Shown in pieces: positions 23,338 through 31,804 of a stretch of 64,000 nucleotides of DNA. The stretch's first letter is position 1. Every line of letters begins with the position of its first letter. A program made the position numbers and the translations under genes. Below the pieces are notes generated by a model. The model had not been told where the DNA came from. It was given only the letters and a program-made list of their open reading frames with translations, and ran no database searches. The DNA is from Shewanella halotolerans (GTDB lineage: Bacteria; Pseudomonadota; Gammaproteobacteria; Enterobacterales; Shewanellaceae): the NCBI RefSeq assembly GCF_019457535.1, contig NZ_CP080417.1, forward strand, positions 4,154,001 to 4,218,000, written 5' to 3'.

Positions 23338-25073
23338 TATTCGCCCCTCCTGACATTACCGGCTAATTGAACTTTTTCTCGAGCGCTAATCGGCTCAACA
23401 TTTAACATCTGTAGTGCCCCTGACATCACTTTGGCAAACACGGGAGCGGCCACATCGCCGCCATAATAACGATCGCCCTTGGGCTCATTGACCACCACCA
23501 CCATGGCAAGTCTCGGATTGTGTACGGGCGCGACTCCGGCAAATAGTGCGACATAGTCTTCACCATAGCCACCGGCCACGGCCTTACGGGCGGTTCCCGT
23601 CTTACCCGCAACCGGGTAACCGTCGATATGGGCCTTCTTTGCGGTGCCGCCTGGCTCAGTTACCCCGATCAGCATCTGCATCACGCTGCGGGCCACCTCG
23701 GGTGAGATCACCTGCTCACCCTCGGGTTCCTTCTTCAGCTTGAGGATCGAAGAGGGATAGAGCACGCCGCCGCTACCCAACATGGCGTACATGCGGGCGA
23801 TCTGCAGTGGTGTAACGGTCAGGGCATAACCGAAGGAGAGGGTTGCCCGCTCAAAATCGGACCAACGACGACGGTCATGGATAAGACCGGCGCTTTCGCC
23901 CGGCAAATTGATGCCAGAATAGTTACCCAGCCCCATGGCCTGGTAGTAACCCAGCAGCTCCTGTACCGGCATCGACAAGGCGATCTGTGTCATCCCCACG
24001 TTACTGGAATGCACCAAGACATCGGCCAGTGACATGTCACCATAGTTGCGACCGTCACGCACTATCTTGCCGCCGATACGCACGCGGCCCGGATGTGTCT
24101 TGAAGATCTGATCTTCCTTGATGGTGCCGGCCTCGAGCGCCGCGGCGACCACGAAGGGCTTGATGGTGGAACCCGGCTCATAGGCGTCAGTCAGGGCGCG
24201 GTTACGCATGCGATAGCTTTGCAGGTTATCTCGGGAGTTAGGGTTGTAGCTGGGGGTATTCGCCATGGCCAACACCTCGCCGGTGTGCACGTCGAGCACC
24301 ACGATAGAGGCCGAGGTAGCCTGGTTGATCTCGGTAGCACGCTTGATTTCGCGGTAAGCCAGCTGCTGGATACGCTGATCGATACTCAGCACCAGATCGT
24401 TAGAGCTCTCGCCGGTCTGTACCGTATCCAGGCGCTCCACCACGTGGCCGTCACGGGACTTACGCACCTTGTGCTTGGTGGGCGTACCTGTGAGCCAGTC
24501 GTTGTAGGTGCTCTCGATCCCTTCGATACCCTTATCGTCGATATTGGTCAGGCCCACCAGCTGGGCGCTGATCTCACTGGTGGGATAGTAGCGGCGTGAT
24601 TCGGCCTTGAGGTAGACGCCGGGCAGCTTGAGCTGCTTGATATACTCGGCCACCGCAGGTGTGACTTGACGCTTGAGGTAGGTAAAACGTTTCTTGGGAT
24701 TGGTCTGCACCCGCGCGAGGATCTCCTCCTTGGGCTCGTGCAACACGTCGGCCAGCGCCTGCCAGCGACGCATATCGGCAAAACCGTTACGATCGTGCAC
24801 CACCTTAGGATCGGCGTAAACCGCCTTGACCGGTACGCTCACCGCCAGCATCTCACCGTTGCGGTCGGTGATCATGCCGCGGTGTACCTCGTTACTCGTG
24901 GTACGCAGGGTGCGCATGTCACTCTCGTGACGCAATTTTTCCGGCTCAATGATCTGAATATAGGCGGCGCGGCCCACCAGGCTGGTAAACAGCAGACACA
25001 CGAAACCGACCACGACGTAGAGACGCCAGTGGATCAGCTGTGGTTTCTGTTTACGTTTCGCCTGCTTGCTCAT
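23337..25073 (-). CDS. ftsI: Septal transpeptidase FtsI (PBP3)
   Basis: Class B penicillin-binding protein that cross-links septal murein. It has 578 residues, with a short cytoplasmic basic N-terminus, one membrane segment (about residues 16–34), a dimerisation domain and the transpeptidase domain. The three active-site motifs are intact: SxxK (STIK), SxN (SSN) and KTG (GKTGTA). It overlaps ftsL by 4 bases. Confidence 0.98.
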   Translation of the reverse strand: MSKQAKRKQKPQLIHWRLYVVVGFVCLLFTSLVGRAAYIQIIEPEKLRHESDMRTLRTTSNEVHRGMITDRNGEMLAVSVPVKAVYADPKVVHDRNGFADMRRWQALADVLHEPKEEILARVQTNPKKRFTYLKRQVTPAVAEYIKQLKLPGVYLKAESRRYYPTSEISAQLVGLTNIDDKGIEGIESTYNDWLTGTPTKHKVRKSRDGHVVERLDTVQTGESSNDLVLSIDQRIQQLAYREIKRATEINQATSASIVVLDVHTGEVLAMANTPSYNPNSRDNLQSYRMRNRALTDAYEPGSTIKPFVVAAALEAGTIKEDQIFKTHPGRVRIGGKIVRDGRNYGDMSLADVLVHSSNVGMTQIALSMPVQELLGYYQAMGLGNYSGINLPGESAGLIHDRRRWSDFERATLSFGYALTVTPLQIARMYAMLGSGGVLYPSSILKLKKEPEGEQVISPEVARSVMQMLIGVTEPGGTAKKAHIDGYPVAGKTGTARKAVAGGYGEDYVALFAGVAPVHNPRLAMVVVVNEPKGDRYYGGDVAAPVFAKVMSGALQMLNVEPISAREKVQLAGNVRRGE

Positions 25074-25384
25074 GGTACTCTCACCACCACTTCTTCGTTG
25101 GGTAACGGCCGCTTCATCTCCAGCTCTTTCGTGGCAATCCGTGTCACCCTGCTATGTTCCGACTGCGACTGCTCTTCCAGCAACAGGTTGCGCCATTCGA
25201 TATCCAAGCGGTCACGCTCCTGCAGCAACTGATCCCACTGGCTGGTGTACTTGCGACTGGAATGGCTGGTGTAAACCACCAAAATGGCATTCGCAATCAC
25301 AATAAAAGCCATCAAAAGCACCCACTTGTGGTGCCAAAGATCGAGTAATACGATACGAGTCAGGTTAAGTTGTGACTTACTCAC
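25070..25384 (-). CDS. ftsL: Cell division protein FtsL
   Basis: Small bitopic protein that forms a complex with FtsB and FtsQ and activates FtsWI. It has 104 residues with one membrane segment (about residues 20–38) followed by a periplasmic leucine-zipper-like coiled coil. Its identity rests largely on its place between rsmH and ftsI, since the family is poorly conserved. Confidence 0.93.
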   Translation of the reverse strand: MSKSQLNLTRIVLLDLWHHKWVLLMAFIVIANAILVVYTSHSSRKYTSQWDQLLQERDRLDIEWRNLLLEEQSQSEHSRVTRIATKELEMKRPLPNEEVVVRVP

Positions 25385-25421
25385 TAGCGTTCCCCTAGTC
25401 TCTTACGTCTGCTCGACAGGA

Positions 25422-26363
25422 TTAGTAGTCTAATCGCTCGGCAACCCGCAACACTGAGCTACGCGCCCTGGCATTGCGGTCAATTTCCTCGGCCGACGGC
25501 TTAATCGCCTTACCCACGGCCTTGAGTAATCGTGTTTTATTTATTTCGGCCTCGGTCAGCGGTAACCCGTGGGGCACAGACTCACCTTGGCTATGGCGGC
25601 GAATAAAACGCTTCACCATACGGTCTTCCAGCGAATGGAAGCTGATCACCGACAGACGTCCCTGGGGCGCCAATACGGTAACCGCCCCTTCCAGCGCCTG
25701 ATCGATCTGCTCAAGCTCGCTGTTGATATAGATACGGATCGCCTGAAATACGCGGGTGGCCGGATGTTTGTTGCGCTCCTTGCTCTTGCTCACCCTGGCG
25801 ATCAGATCCGCCAGCTCCTTGGTGCGCAAGAAAGGCGTCTTGTCTCGGTCGGCGGCGATACAACGGGCAATATGGCGGGCGTTCTTCTCCTCGCCATAGG
25901 TCTTAAATACCCAGGCCATATCTTCTATCTCGGCGCGGGCCAGCCACTCGGCGGCGGTCTCACCCTGGGAGTTATCCATGCGCATGTCCAGCGGCCCGTC
26001 ACGCAGGAAACTAAAGCCGCGCTCGGCATCGTCTAGCTGAGGGGAAGAGACCCCAAAATCGAACAGAATGCCGTCGATCTTGCCTCTGAGGCCGAGATCG
26101 TCGACATATTGGGCCAGCTGGCCGAAACCACCGTGAACGATTGAGAAACGCGCATCATCGGCAAATTGCTCTGCGGCGGCGATCGCCTGGGGATCACGGT
26201 CGATGGCGATCAGGCGTCCATTAGGGCCCAATTGCTTGAGCACTTCACGAGAGTGTCCGCCGCGGCCGAAGGTGCCATCGATATAGATGCCCTCTGGCTT
26301 GATGTTGAGTCCGGCTACCGTTTCCGTCAGCAGCACGGATAAATGCGCAAATTCTTGAGTCAT
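25422..26363 (-). CDS. rsmH: 16S rRNA m4C1402 methyltransferase RsmH
   Basis: Also called MraW; methylates N4 of C1402 in the ribosomal P site. It has 313 residues with the SAM-binding motif YIDGTFGRGGHSREVL near the N-terminus and the FDFGVSSPQLD and FHSLEDRMVK motifs of the family. It is the second gene of the dcw cluster, 33 bases after mraZ. Confidence 0.98.
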   Translation of the reverse strand: MTQEFAHLSVLLTETVAGLNIKPEGIYIDGTFGRGGHSREVLKQLGPNGRLIAIDRDPQAIAAAEQFADDARFSIVHGGFGQLAQYVDDLGLRGKIDGILFDFGVSSPQLDDAERGFSFLRDGPLDMRMDNSQGETAAEWLARAEIEDMAWVFKTYGEEKNARHIARCIAADRDKTPFLRTKELADLIARVSKSKERNKHPATRVFQAIRIYINSELEQIDQALEGAVTVLAPQGRLSVISFHSLEDRMVKRFIRRHSQGESVPHGLPLTEAEINKTRLLKAVGKAIKPSAEEIDRNARARSSVLRVAERLDY

Positions 26364-26396
26364 CGCTCTCTTCTTTAACTTATGGTTATTCTCTTA

Positions 26397-26855
26397 TCAC
26401 AAAGAGAAGTCCGCCAAACGCTCACTATTGGCAAAGGCATCGCTTTGAATCGTTTCACGGCTAAGTTCAATCTGTTGCTGCCAGGCCGCCTCATCCCACA
26501 GCTCAAACTTGTTCAATTGCCCCACCAGCATCGCGTGCTTATCCAGGTTGGCATATTGGCGTAGCGGTGGGGGCAGTAGCAGGCGACCATTGCTGTCTAA
26601 CTCGCACTCATGGGCATAACCGAGTAACAAGCGCTTCATGGCGCGCTCCGGTCCCTGGGTATCTGACAGCAGTAACAGCTTGGCTTCTATCGCTTTCCAA
26701 GCCTCGAGTGGATAGATGAGCAAACAGGCGGCATCGAAATCGACCGTGATCACCAGCTGGCTGTTAAAATCGACGTGCAGGCGCTCGCGGTATCGCTTTG
26801 GGATCGCGATCCGGCCTTTGGCGTCAAGATTAATAGCACTCGCTCCACGAAACAC
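26397..26855 (-). CDS. mraZ: Transcriptional regulator MraZ
   Basis: AbrB-fold DNA-binding protein that represses its own dcw promoter. It has 152 residues with two SpoVT/AbrB-like half repeats (DAKGRIAIPKRYRE near residue 10 and DSNGRLLLPPPLR near residue 88). It is the first gene of the cluster, 33 bases before rsmH. Its predicted operator lies directly upstream (26888–26913). Confidence 0.97.
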   Translation of the reverse strand: MFRGASAINLDAKGRIAIPKRYRERLHVDFNSQLVITVDFDAACLLIYPLEAWKAIEAKLLLLSDTQGPERAMKRLLLGYAHECELDSNGRLLLPPPLRQYANLDKHAMLVGQLNKFELWDEAAWQQQIELSRETIQSDAFANSERLADFSL

Positions 26856-26887
26856 GTTAGCTCGTCCTTGTTTTTCTGGTTAATAGA

Positions 26888-26913
26888 TCCACAAATATCC
26901 ACAATTTCCCACA
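26888..26913 (-). promoter_or_regulatory. MraZ operator: three direct repeats at 10-bp spacing
   Basis: On the minus strand TGTGGG, TGTGGA and TGTGGA begin exactly 10 bases apart, just downstream of the predicted start of transcription and 32 bases before the mraZ ATG. MraZ in other bacteria binds arrays of G-rich direct repeats of this spacing in its own promoter. The array is seen; the binding is inferred. Confidence 0.75.
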
Positions 26914-26922
26914 AATGCTAAG

Positions 26923-26950
26923 TTTAGAGATAGTGTGCAAGCATTGTCAA
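26923..26950 (-). promoter_or_regulatory. Predicted dcw cluster promoter (Pmra)
   Basis: The minus strand has a consensus −35 TTGACA (26945–26950), a 16-base spacer and −10 TCTAAA (26923–26928, four of six). Transcription would start near 26916, right before the MraZ repeats. Confidence 0.65.
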
Positions 26951-27268
26951 GGGATGCCACCATTTATAAAGCCAGTATTCAAGCGGGTTCGCAGCCAGTT
27001 TGTAAATTTGTAACTACAGCCAAACCAGGGACAATTTGTGGGAATTTCAGGGTCAAATATGTTGAAAAAACAAACAGAAGTGGAGGACCTACAGGCTTTG
27101 GTGGATCGATAAGTGGATCGCCGTCCCAAATTCAGGCCATGATCTGTGGGATCGACGCGAGCAGATGAAACCGACCCGTCTGTTCGACCCTAAACAGTTG
27201 GAGTCACGCCTATTATGCCTTGCCCAAAGGCGGCTTGATCCCTATGATGGCCAATAAAAACTAAAATT
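26951..27268. other. Intergenic stretch between Pmra and the PepSY pair
   Basis: About 320 bases between the divergent mraZ and PepSY transcripts. On the plus strand there are short coding-like stretches broken by stops: a 17-codon frame from ATG 27059 and a stop-bounded frame that ends at the TAA at 27257 (containing DLWDRREQMKPTRLFD). They are too short and disjointed to call a gene and could be a decayed one. No clear promoter for the PepSY genes was found. Confidence 0.4.
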
Positions 27269-27979
27269 ATGCTGACACCCAAACAGAGCCGCTGGCTTCG
27301 AAAATCACACAAATGGTTGACCCTGTTCCTAGGGACACAACTCCTCATCTGGTTAATTTCCGGCCTCTATATGGTGATCATGGATATTGACTATATCCAT
27401 GGCGATCATCTCGTTGACGAGTCCAGGCTCACGCTGGACGCTAGTCAGCTAACCATATCGCCCGAGACGATCTTCTCACGTTATCCCGAAGCTAGCAGAC
27501 TAGAGTTGCTCCCGACGGCGCTTGGCCCCATCTATAAACTCAGGCTCGACGGCAAAGCTCTCTATCTCTCTGGCCAAGATGGCGAGCCGCTCGAGCCGCT
27601 AAGCCAGCAGGATGCGATGCAGCTTGCCCGCCTGCTCCATCCCGGCGACCTATCAAACGCCAGCAGCGAGCTGTTAACCGAGTCGGCACCGGCCGAGATC
27701 GGTGGACGTCACCTGCCCCTGTGGCAGATAAACCTTAACGATGCCTTCGACTCACGCCTCTATATCTCGGCCAGCAGCGGCGAGTTGGTGACCAAGCGCC
27801 ATGACTTCTGGCGCCTGTTCGATTTCATGTGGATGCTGCACATCATGGACTATGACACTAGGGAAGATGTGCACAATCCGCTACTGACCGGCTTTAGTCT
27901 GCTAGCGCTACTGACGGCGCTTTCCGGCGCCCTGCTACTCCTCATCGCCTTTAAACGGGGCGAGGAGGAGCCAGCATGA
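27269..27979 (+). CDS. PepSY domain membrane protein
   Basis: Small inner-membrane protein of 236 residues. It has a membrane segment near the N-terminus (about residues 17–36), a periplasmic region of the PepSY type and a second membrane segment near the C-terminus (about residues 208–228), with a histidine-rich turn (MLHIMDYDTRED) before it. Its partner gene overlaps it by 4 bases (ATGA) and shares the same layout. PepSY membrane proteins of this type often accompany iron-reductase or electron-transfer functions; the exact substrate is unknown. Confidence 0.75.
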   Translation: MLTPKQSRWLRKSHKWLTLFLGTQLLIWLISGLYMVIMDIDYIHGDHLVDESRLTLDASQLTISPETIFSRYPEASRLELLPTALGPIYKLRLDGKALYLSGQDGEPLEPLSQQDAMQLARLLHPGDLSNASSELLTESAPAEIGGRHLPLWQINLNDAFDSRLYISASSGELVTKRHDFWRLFDFMWMLHIMDYDTREDVHNPLLTGFSLLALLTALSGALLLLIAFKRGEEEPA

Positions 27980-29100
27980 GACTTAGTATGATTAGCGCAA
28001 GAAGTTTACATCGCATCCTGGGACTCATAGTCGGTGCCCAGCTTCTCATCTGGACCCTGACCGGCCTGGCATTTAACCTGATCGATGACCAGCTGTTAGA
28101 TGCCAATACCATGCGCGCCAAGCCTGGTAACCAAGAGCAAAACAACGTCAGGTTAATTCAGCCGACGGTGACATTGGCAGAGATAATGGCAGAAATAACG
28201 AGCCAACTGACAAATAAGAACGCTGAGCAATTAAGCCTTAAGCGTGTCGAGTTCGCCGCGCTGCTGGAGCGCCCGGTCTATCGCCTGAAGACGAGCGGCG
28301 GCACCCTCGCCTTTTGGGGCGATACTGGTGAGGCGGTGAATTTGAATAACGAGCAGTTGGTACGGCTCGCCCGGCAGAGTTATATAGGGGAAGCCAGGCT
28401 CTCTTCGCCCATTGTCGATAAAGAAGCAGCGCAGCGCTATGGCGGCAACCCGGCCTTCTACCGCTTCGATACCCAGGATGAGCTAGGCACACAGATCTTC
28501 ATCGACGGCCAGAGCGGTCAGGTCAAGGCCCACGAAAACCAGGGCTCGCGATTCAAGCAGCTGCTCTTCATGCTGCACTTTATCGACTATTTCCCGAATA
28601 ATGGCGTGAACTTCAATCACCTGGCGACCCAGCTGATTGCCTCCGCCGCCCTGCTACTCGGCCTCAGCGGCGCCTGGGTGCTGGTGCGCAAACTGGCCGC
28701 CGGTGACTACTTCAGCTGGCAGGTAAATAGAAGCGCAGACAAGGGAGAGCGGCAATTAACCTTACTCTCCCCAGACGGCGAGCCGCTCGAAAGCCTCACT
28801 CTGGCACCTGGAAATCTGCTTGATAATCTTAATAACGACAGAATTCGCATCCCCAGCCAGTGTGGCGGTGGCGGTCAGTGCGGCATGTGCCGCGTCCGAT
28901 TCCTGGAGCAGGCGCCGCAGGCGACCGTCGAAGAGCAAGCCCGCCTCAAGCAGGAACACCTGGCCCAGGGCATTCGCCTCAGCTGTCAGCATAATTGCCA
29001 CCAGGGCAAGATCGCGCTCACCAGCCGCGCGCAGCTAAGGTTCTGGCAGAAGGCACAGAGTGATGCCGAGCAGGCAGTGAGTCCGGCTAAGGCCTCGTAA
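27976..29100 (+). CDS. PepSY membrane protein with C-terminal 2Fe-2S ferredoxin domain
   Basis: A 374-residue protein with two membrane segments (about residues 11–31 and 216–238) around a PepSY-type periplasmic part, then a cytoplasmic plant-type ferredoxin domain. Four cysteines fit a 2Fe-2S cluster: C296, C302 and C305 in CGGGGQCGMC and C337 in LSCQHNC. The layout suggests electron transfer across the inner membrane, perhaps to an iron-related acceptor. It is translationally coupled to the preceding PepSY gene. No flavin domain is present, so an electron donor must come from elsewhere. Function is an inference. Confidence 0.75.
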   Translation: MRLSMISARSLHRILGLIVGAQLLIWTLTGLAFNLIDDQLLDANTMRAKPGNQEQNNVRLIQPTVTLAEIMAEITSQLTNKNAEQLSLKRVEFAALLERPVYRLKTSGGTLAFWGDTGEAVNLNNEQLVRLARQSYIGEARLSSPIVDKEAAQRYGGNPAFYRFDTQDELGTQIFIDGQSGQVKAHENQGSRFKQLLFMLHFIDYFPNNGVNFNHLATQLIASAALLLGLSGAWVLVRKLAAGDYFSWQVNRSADKGERQLTLLSPDGEPLESLTLAPGNLLDNLNNDRIRIPSQCGGGGQCGMCRVRFLEQAPQATVEEQARLKQEHLAQGIRLSCQHNCHQGKIALTSRAQLRFWQKAQSDAEQAVSPAKAS

Positions 29101-29246
29101 ACGAAGGCAGCCTCTTGATCGAAAGCTGCCCTCCTGAACGAAACCGCCACTTTGAACGAATATAGCGAACAGGATGTCTAAATTTTAAGCAGAAGCAGCC
29201 GATAAATAGGTTAGAGGAGTTATACCCAACCTAAAAAGGAGGAGAG

Positions 29247-29555
29247 ATGGTTGCCCTAGATAGCCTGTACGCCATGTTAGCCAGACCGGTACAACGCGTG
29301 GTAACACGTAAGCGCGTGGTGGATCAGACTGAGCACATAGATGCCATCCACGCCGACAGTCATGAGGCGCCCCAGTCGCAGCTGCCGCCCCATCTGGAAC
29401 GTCGTCGCCAGACTGACAGGCGCATCAATCCCAGACCCGGGCGCGACGATCGACGAGGCCAGGCCAGACGCCTACAGGCGCAGAAACAGGCCGAAGAAGA
29501 GACAGAAAAAGAAGCATTGGACTCACCACTGCCCCGTATCGATATCGACGTCTAA
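29247..29555 (+). CDS. Hypothetical basic protein, 102 residues
   Basis: A small protein not recognised as a known family. A strong ribosome site (AAGGAGGAGAG) lies just before the ATG, which supports translation. The middle is rich in R, D and P (about residues 49–75: ERRRQTDRRI and a following PGRDDRRGQ), then comes an E/K-rich helix-like stretch. No signal peptide or membrane segment is visible. It ends 42 bases before the convergent glpK stop. Confidence 0.6.
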   Translation: MVALDSLYAMLARPVQRVVTRKRVVDQTEHIDAIHADSHEAPQSQLPPHLERRRQTDRRINPRPGRDDRRGQARRLQAQKQAEEETEKEALDSPLPRIDIDV

Positions 29556-29597
29556 CATCGACTGCTAATATCAACGCCTAATATCAGTGTCTGGCGA

Positions 29598-31094
29598 TTA
29601 GCCCACAGATTCGCTGGTCACCTGAGCAACCGCACGTTTCCATCCAAGATACAAGGCTTCACGTTCATCGTCGGCGATGGCCGGCTTAAAGCAGCGCTCC
29701 ACGCCCGCCTTGTGTTTCAACTCGGCCGTCGATTGCCAGAAGCTTACCGCGAGGCCCGCCAGGAAGGCTGCCCCCATGGCCGTGGTTTCAGTCACCTTAG
29801 GTCGCTGCACCTCGACGTCGGTAATATCTGCCTGGAACTGCATCAGAAAATCGTTGGCGACCGCGCCACCATCCACCTTCAGTTGTTTCAGCTGCACGCC
29901 ACTGTCTTTGGTCATGGCATCGAGCAGATCCCGGCTTTGATAAGCAATCGCCTCGAGGGCGGCGCGGATGATATGGTTGCGATTCGCTCCCCTGGATAGG
30001 CCGACCAAGGCGCCGCGAGCACTGGCATCCCAGTAAGGCGCCCCGAGCCCCACGAAGGCCGGCACCAGATACACACCGTTGTTGTCGCTGACCTTAAGGG
30101 CAAAATATTCCGTGTCCTGAGCATCGCGGATCAGCCCCAGCTCATCGCGCAGCCACTGAATGGTGGCGCCGCCCATGAATACCGAGCCCTCCAGGGCATA
30201 GTTAACTTCGCCCTTTGGTCCCACGGCTATGGTGGTCAACAGGCCATGGTTAGATTGCACCGCCTGCAGACCTGTGTTCATCAACAGGAAACAGCCTGTG
30301 CCATAGGTGTTCTTTGCCATCCCCTCGTCGATACACAGCTGACCGAAGAGGGCCGATTGCTGATCCCCCGCCATGCCGGCCACGGGGATTTCGCCCCCCT
30401 CCCCGGCGATGCGGGTCTTGCCATACACGGCGCAGGAGGGCTTCACCTCCGGCAGGATACTCGCGGGAATATCCAGCGCCTCGAGCAGCACGGGATCCCA
30501 GGCCTGCTGGTGAATGTTGTACAGCATGGTGCGTGAGGCATTGGTAGGGTCAGTCACATGCACCTTACCCTCGGTGAGTTTCCACACCAGCCAGGTATCT
30601 ATGGTGCCAAACAGCAGCTCGCCGGCCTCGGCCTTCTCTCTGGCGCCCTCGACATTGTCGAGGATCCAACGGATCTTGGTGGCCGAGAAATAGGGGTCTA
30701 ACACCAAGCCTGTATTCTGCCTGATGTACTCCTCATAGCCCGCCTCCTTCAGGGATTCACACAGGGGTTGGCTGCGGCGACACTGCCAGACGATGGCGTT
30801 ATAGATGGGTTTACCCGTGCTTTTGTCCCACAGAACAGTGGTTTCACGCTGATTGGTGATGCCGATGCTAGCGACCTCGTCGCTGTGGATCCCCGCTCTG
30901 GCGAGCGCCTCGATCAGAGTAGAGCTCTGGGAGGCCCAGATCTCCATGGGATCGTGCTCCACCCAACCCGCCTTAGGGTAGATCTGGGAAAACTCTCGCT
31001 GGGAGATGGCGACAACATTGGCGTCGTGATCGAAGATGATGGTACGCGAACTGGTCGTGCCCTGATCGAGCGCGATGACATACTTCTGCTGCAC
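29598..31094 (-). CDS. glpK: Glycerol kinase
   Basis: Phosphorylates glycerol to sn-glycerol-3-phosphate with ATP in the cytoplasm. It has 498 residues of the FGGY family, with the N-terminal phosphate loop ALDQGTTSSRT, the glycerol-site region ITNQRETTVLW and the C-terminal motif GGAVANDFLMQFQADI. The neighbours glpF and glpD usual in other bacteria are not here. A small secreted protein gene lies 11 bases upstream and may be cotranscribed. The frame gives no sign of truncation. Confidence 0.97.
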   Translation of the reverse strand: MQQKYVIALDQGTTSSRTIIFDHDANVVAISQREFSQIYPKAGWVEHDPMEIWASQSSTLIEALARAGIHSDEVASIGITNQRETTVLWDKSTGKPIYNAIVWQCRRSQPLCESLKEAGYEEYIRQNTGLVLDPYFSATKIRWILDNVEGAREKAEAGELLFGTIDTWLVWKLTEGKVHVTDPTNASRTMLYNIHQQAWDPVLLEALDIPASILPEVKPSCAVYGKTRIAGEGGEIPVAGMAGDQQSALFGQLCIDEGMAKNTYGTGCFLLMNTGLQAVQSNHGLLTTIAVGPKGEVNYALEGSVFMGGATIQWLRDELGLIRDAQDTEYFALKVSDNNGVYLVPAFVGLGAPYWDASARGALVGLSRGANRNHIIRAALEAIAYQSRDLLDAMTKDSGVQLKQLKVDGGAVANDFLMQFQADITDVEVQRPKVTETTAMGAAFLAGLAVSFWQSTAELKHKAGVERCFKPAIADDEREALYLGWKRAVAQVTSESVG

Positions 31095-31105
31095 GAACGC
31101 CTCCG

Positions 31106-31603
31106 CTACTGCTGGTTAGGCTGGTTCGGATCGAGCTCAGGCTCTAGCTCAGACTCGACTTGCTCGGCGGCCTCTAACTGCTCGTCACAGGCGTGGGCGG
31201 GCAGATACCAAAACTCGGCTATCTTACCGTCCTGCACGCGGAAATTCCCTATGCTGCACTGGCTGAGTTGCTCACCATCGTTCTCCCAGGTCACACGCTC
31301 TACCGTGCTGACATAGTGGGAGGAGTCGATCAACTCGAGTATGGTGGCCTGGGCGCCGGTGAGGGTCTCGAAATAGTCTGTCATGGCGGCGCCAAATTGC
31401 GCCTTATCCGAGGTTTCTACTTCTATCTTGCTGCCGGAGATATGCATCCAGCGCACATCGTCCGACACATGAGTCAGCATCTTCTCGACACTGTGCTGGT
31501 TATAGGCGTCGATAAACCCTTTCACCACTTGCGTCGCACTCGGGTCGGCGAAGGCCGATATCGGCAGTAATGCTATGCTTGCAGCCAGAAGATAGGGTTT
31601 CAT
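31106..31603 (-). CDS. Secreted SnoaL/NTF2-like protein
   Basis: A 165-residue protein with an N-terminal signal peptide (MKPYLLAASIALLPISAFA, cleavage likely after residue 19) followed by a cone-shaped NTF2-like fold suggested by FIDAYNQHSVEKMLTHVSDD and later strands. The tail is rich in E, P, N and Q. Proteins of this fold bind small ligands or act as minor enzymes; nothing in the sequence fixes the ligand. It is 11 bases upstream of glpK on the same strand. Confidence 0.65.
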   Translation of the reverse strand: MKPYLLAASIALLPISAFADPSATQVVKGFIDAYNQHSVEKMLTHVSDDVRWMHISGSKIEVETSDKAQFGAAMTDYFETLTGAQATILELIDSSHYVSTVERVTWENDGEQLSQCSIGNFRVQDGKIAEFWYLPAHACDEQLEAAEQVESELEPELDPNQPNQQ

Positions 31604-31746
31604 GGGACACCTCTTATTGTTGGTTCATCGCGCCTATCGCCCTGCTCTGTTGGCTGTGGGGCAATAGTGGATCGATTAGCGCTAAAAATATGTTGATAAT
31701 TAGACGAATATAATCCGATGAAGTTCAGATAGCCAACAAATATTCA

Positions 31747-31780
31747 GATAAAAAAATGCCCCACATAGGTGAGGCATTTT
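31747..31780 (-). terminator. Terminator after the fadL-type gene
   Basis: On the minus strand AAAATGCC…GGCATTTT forms a stem with a CTAT loop region (one T–G and one mismatch-like pair within), followed by a run of seven T. It lies about 25 bases past the stop. Confidence 0.8.
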
Positions 31781-31804
31781 CGTTTAGCTTAACTAGCCAT
31801 TAAG

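Noticed and set aside
26935..27168. A 77-codon frame on the plus strand upstream of the PepSY genes
   Set aside because: It starts inside the mraZ promoter, is low in complexity and has no ribosome site.
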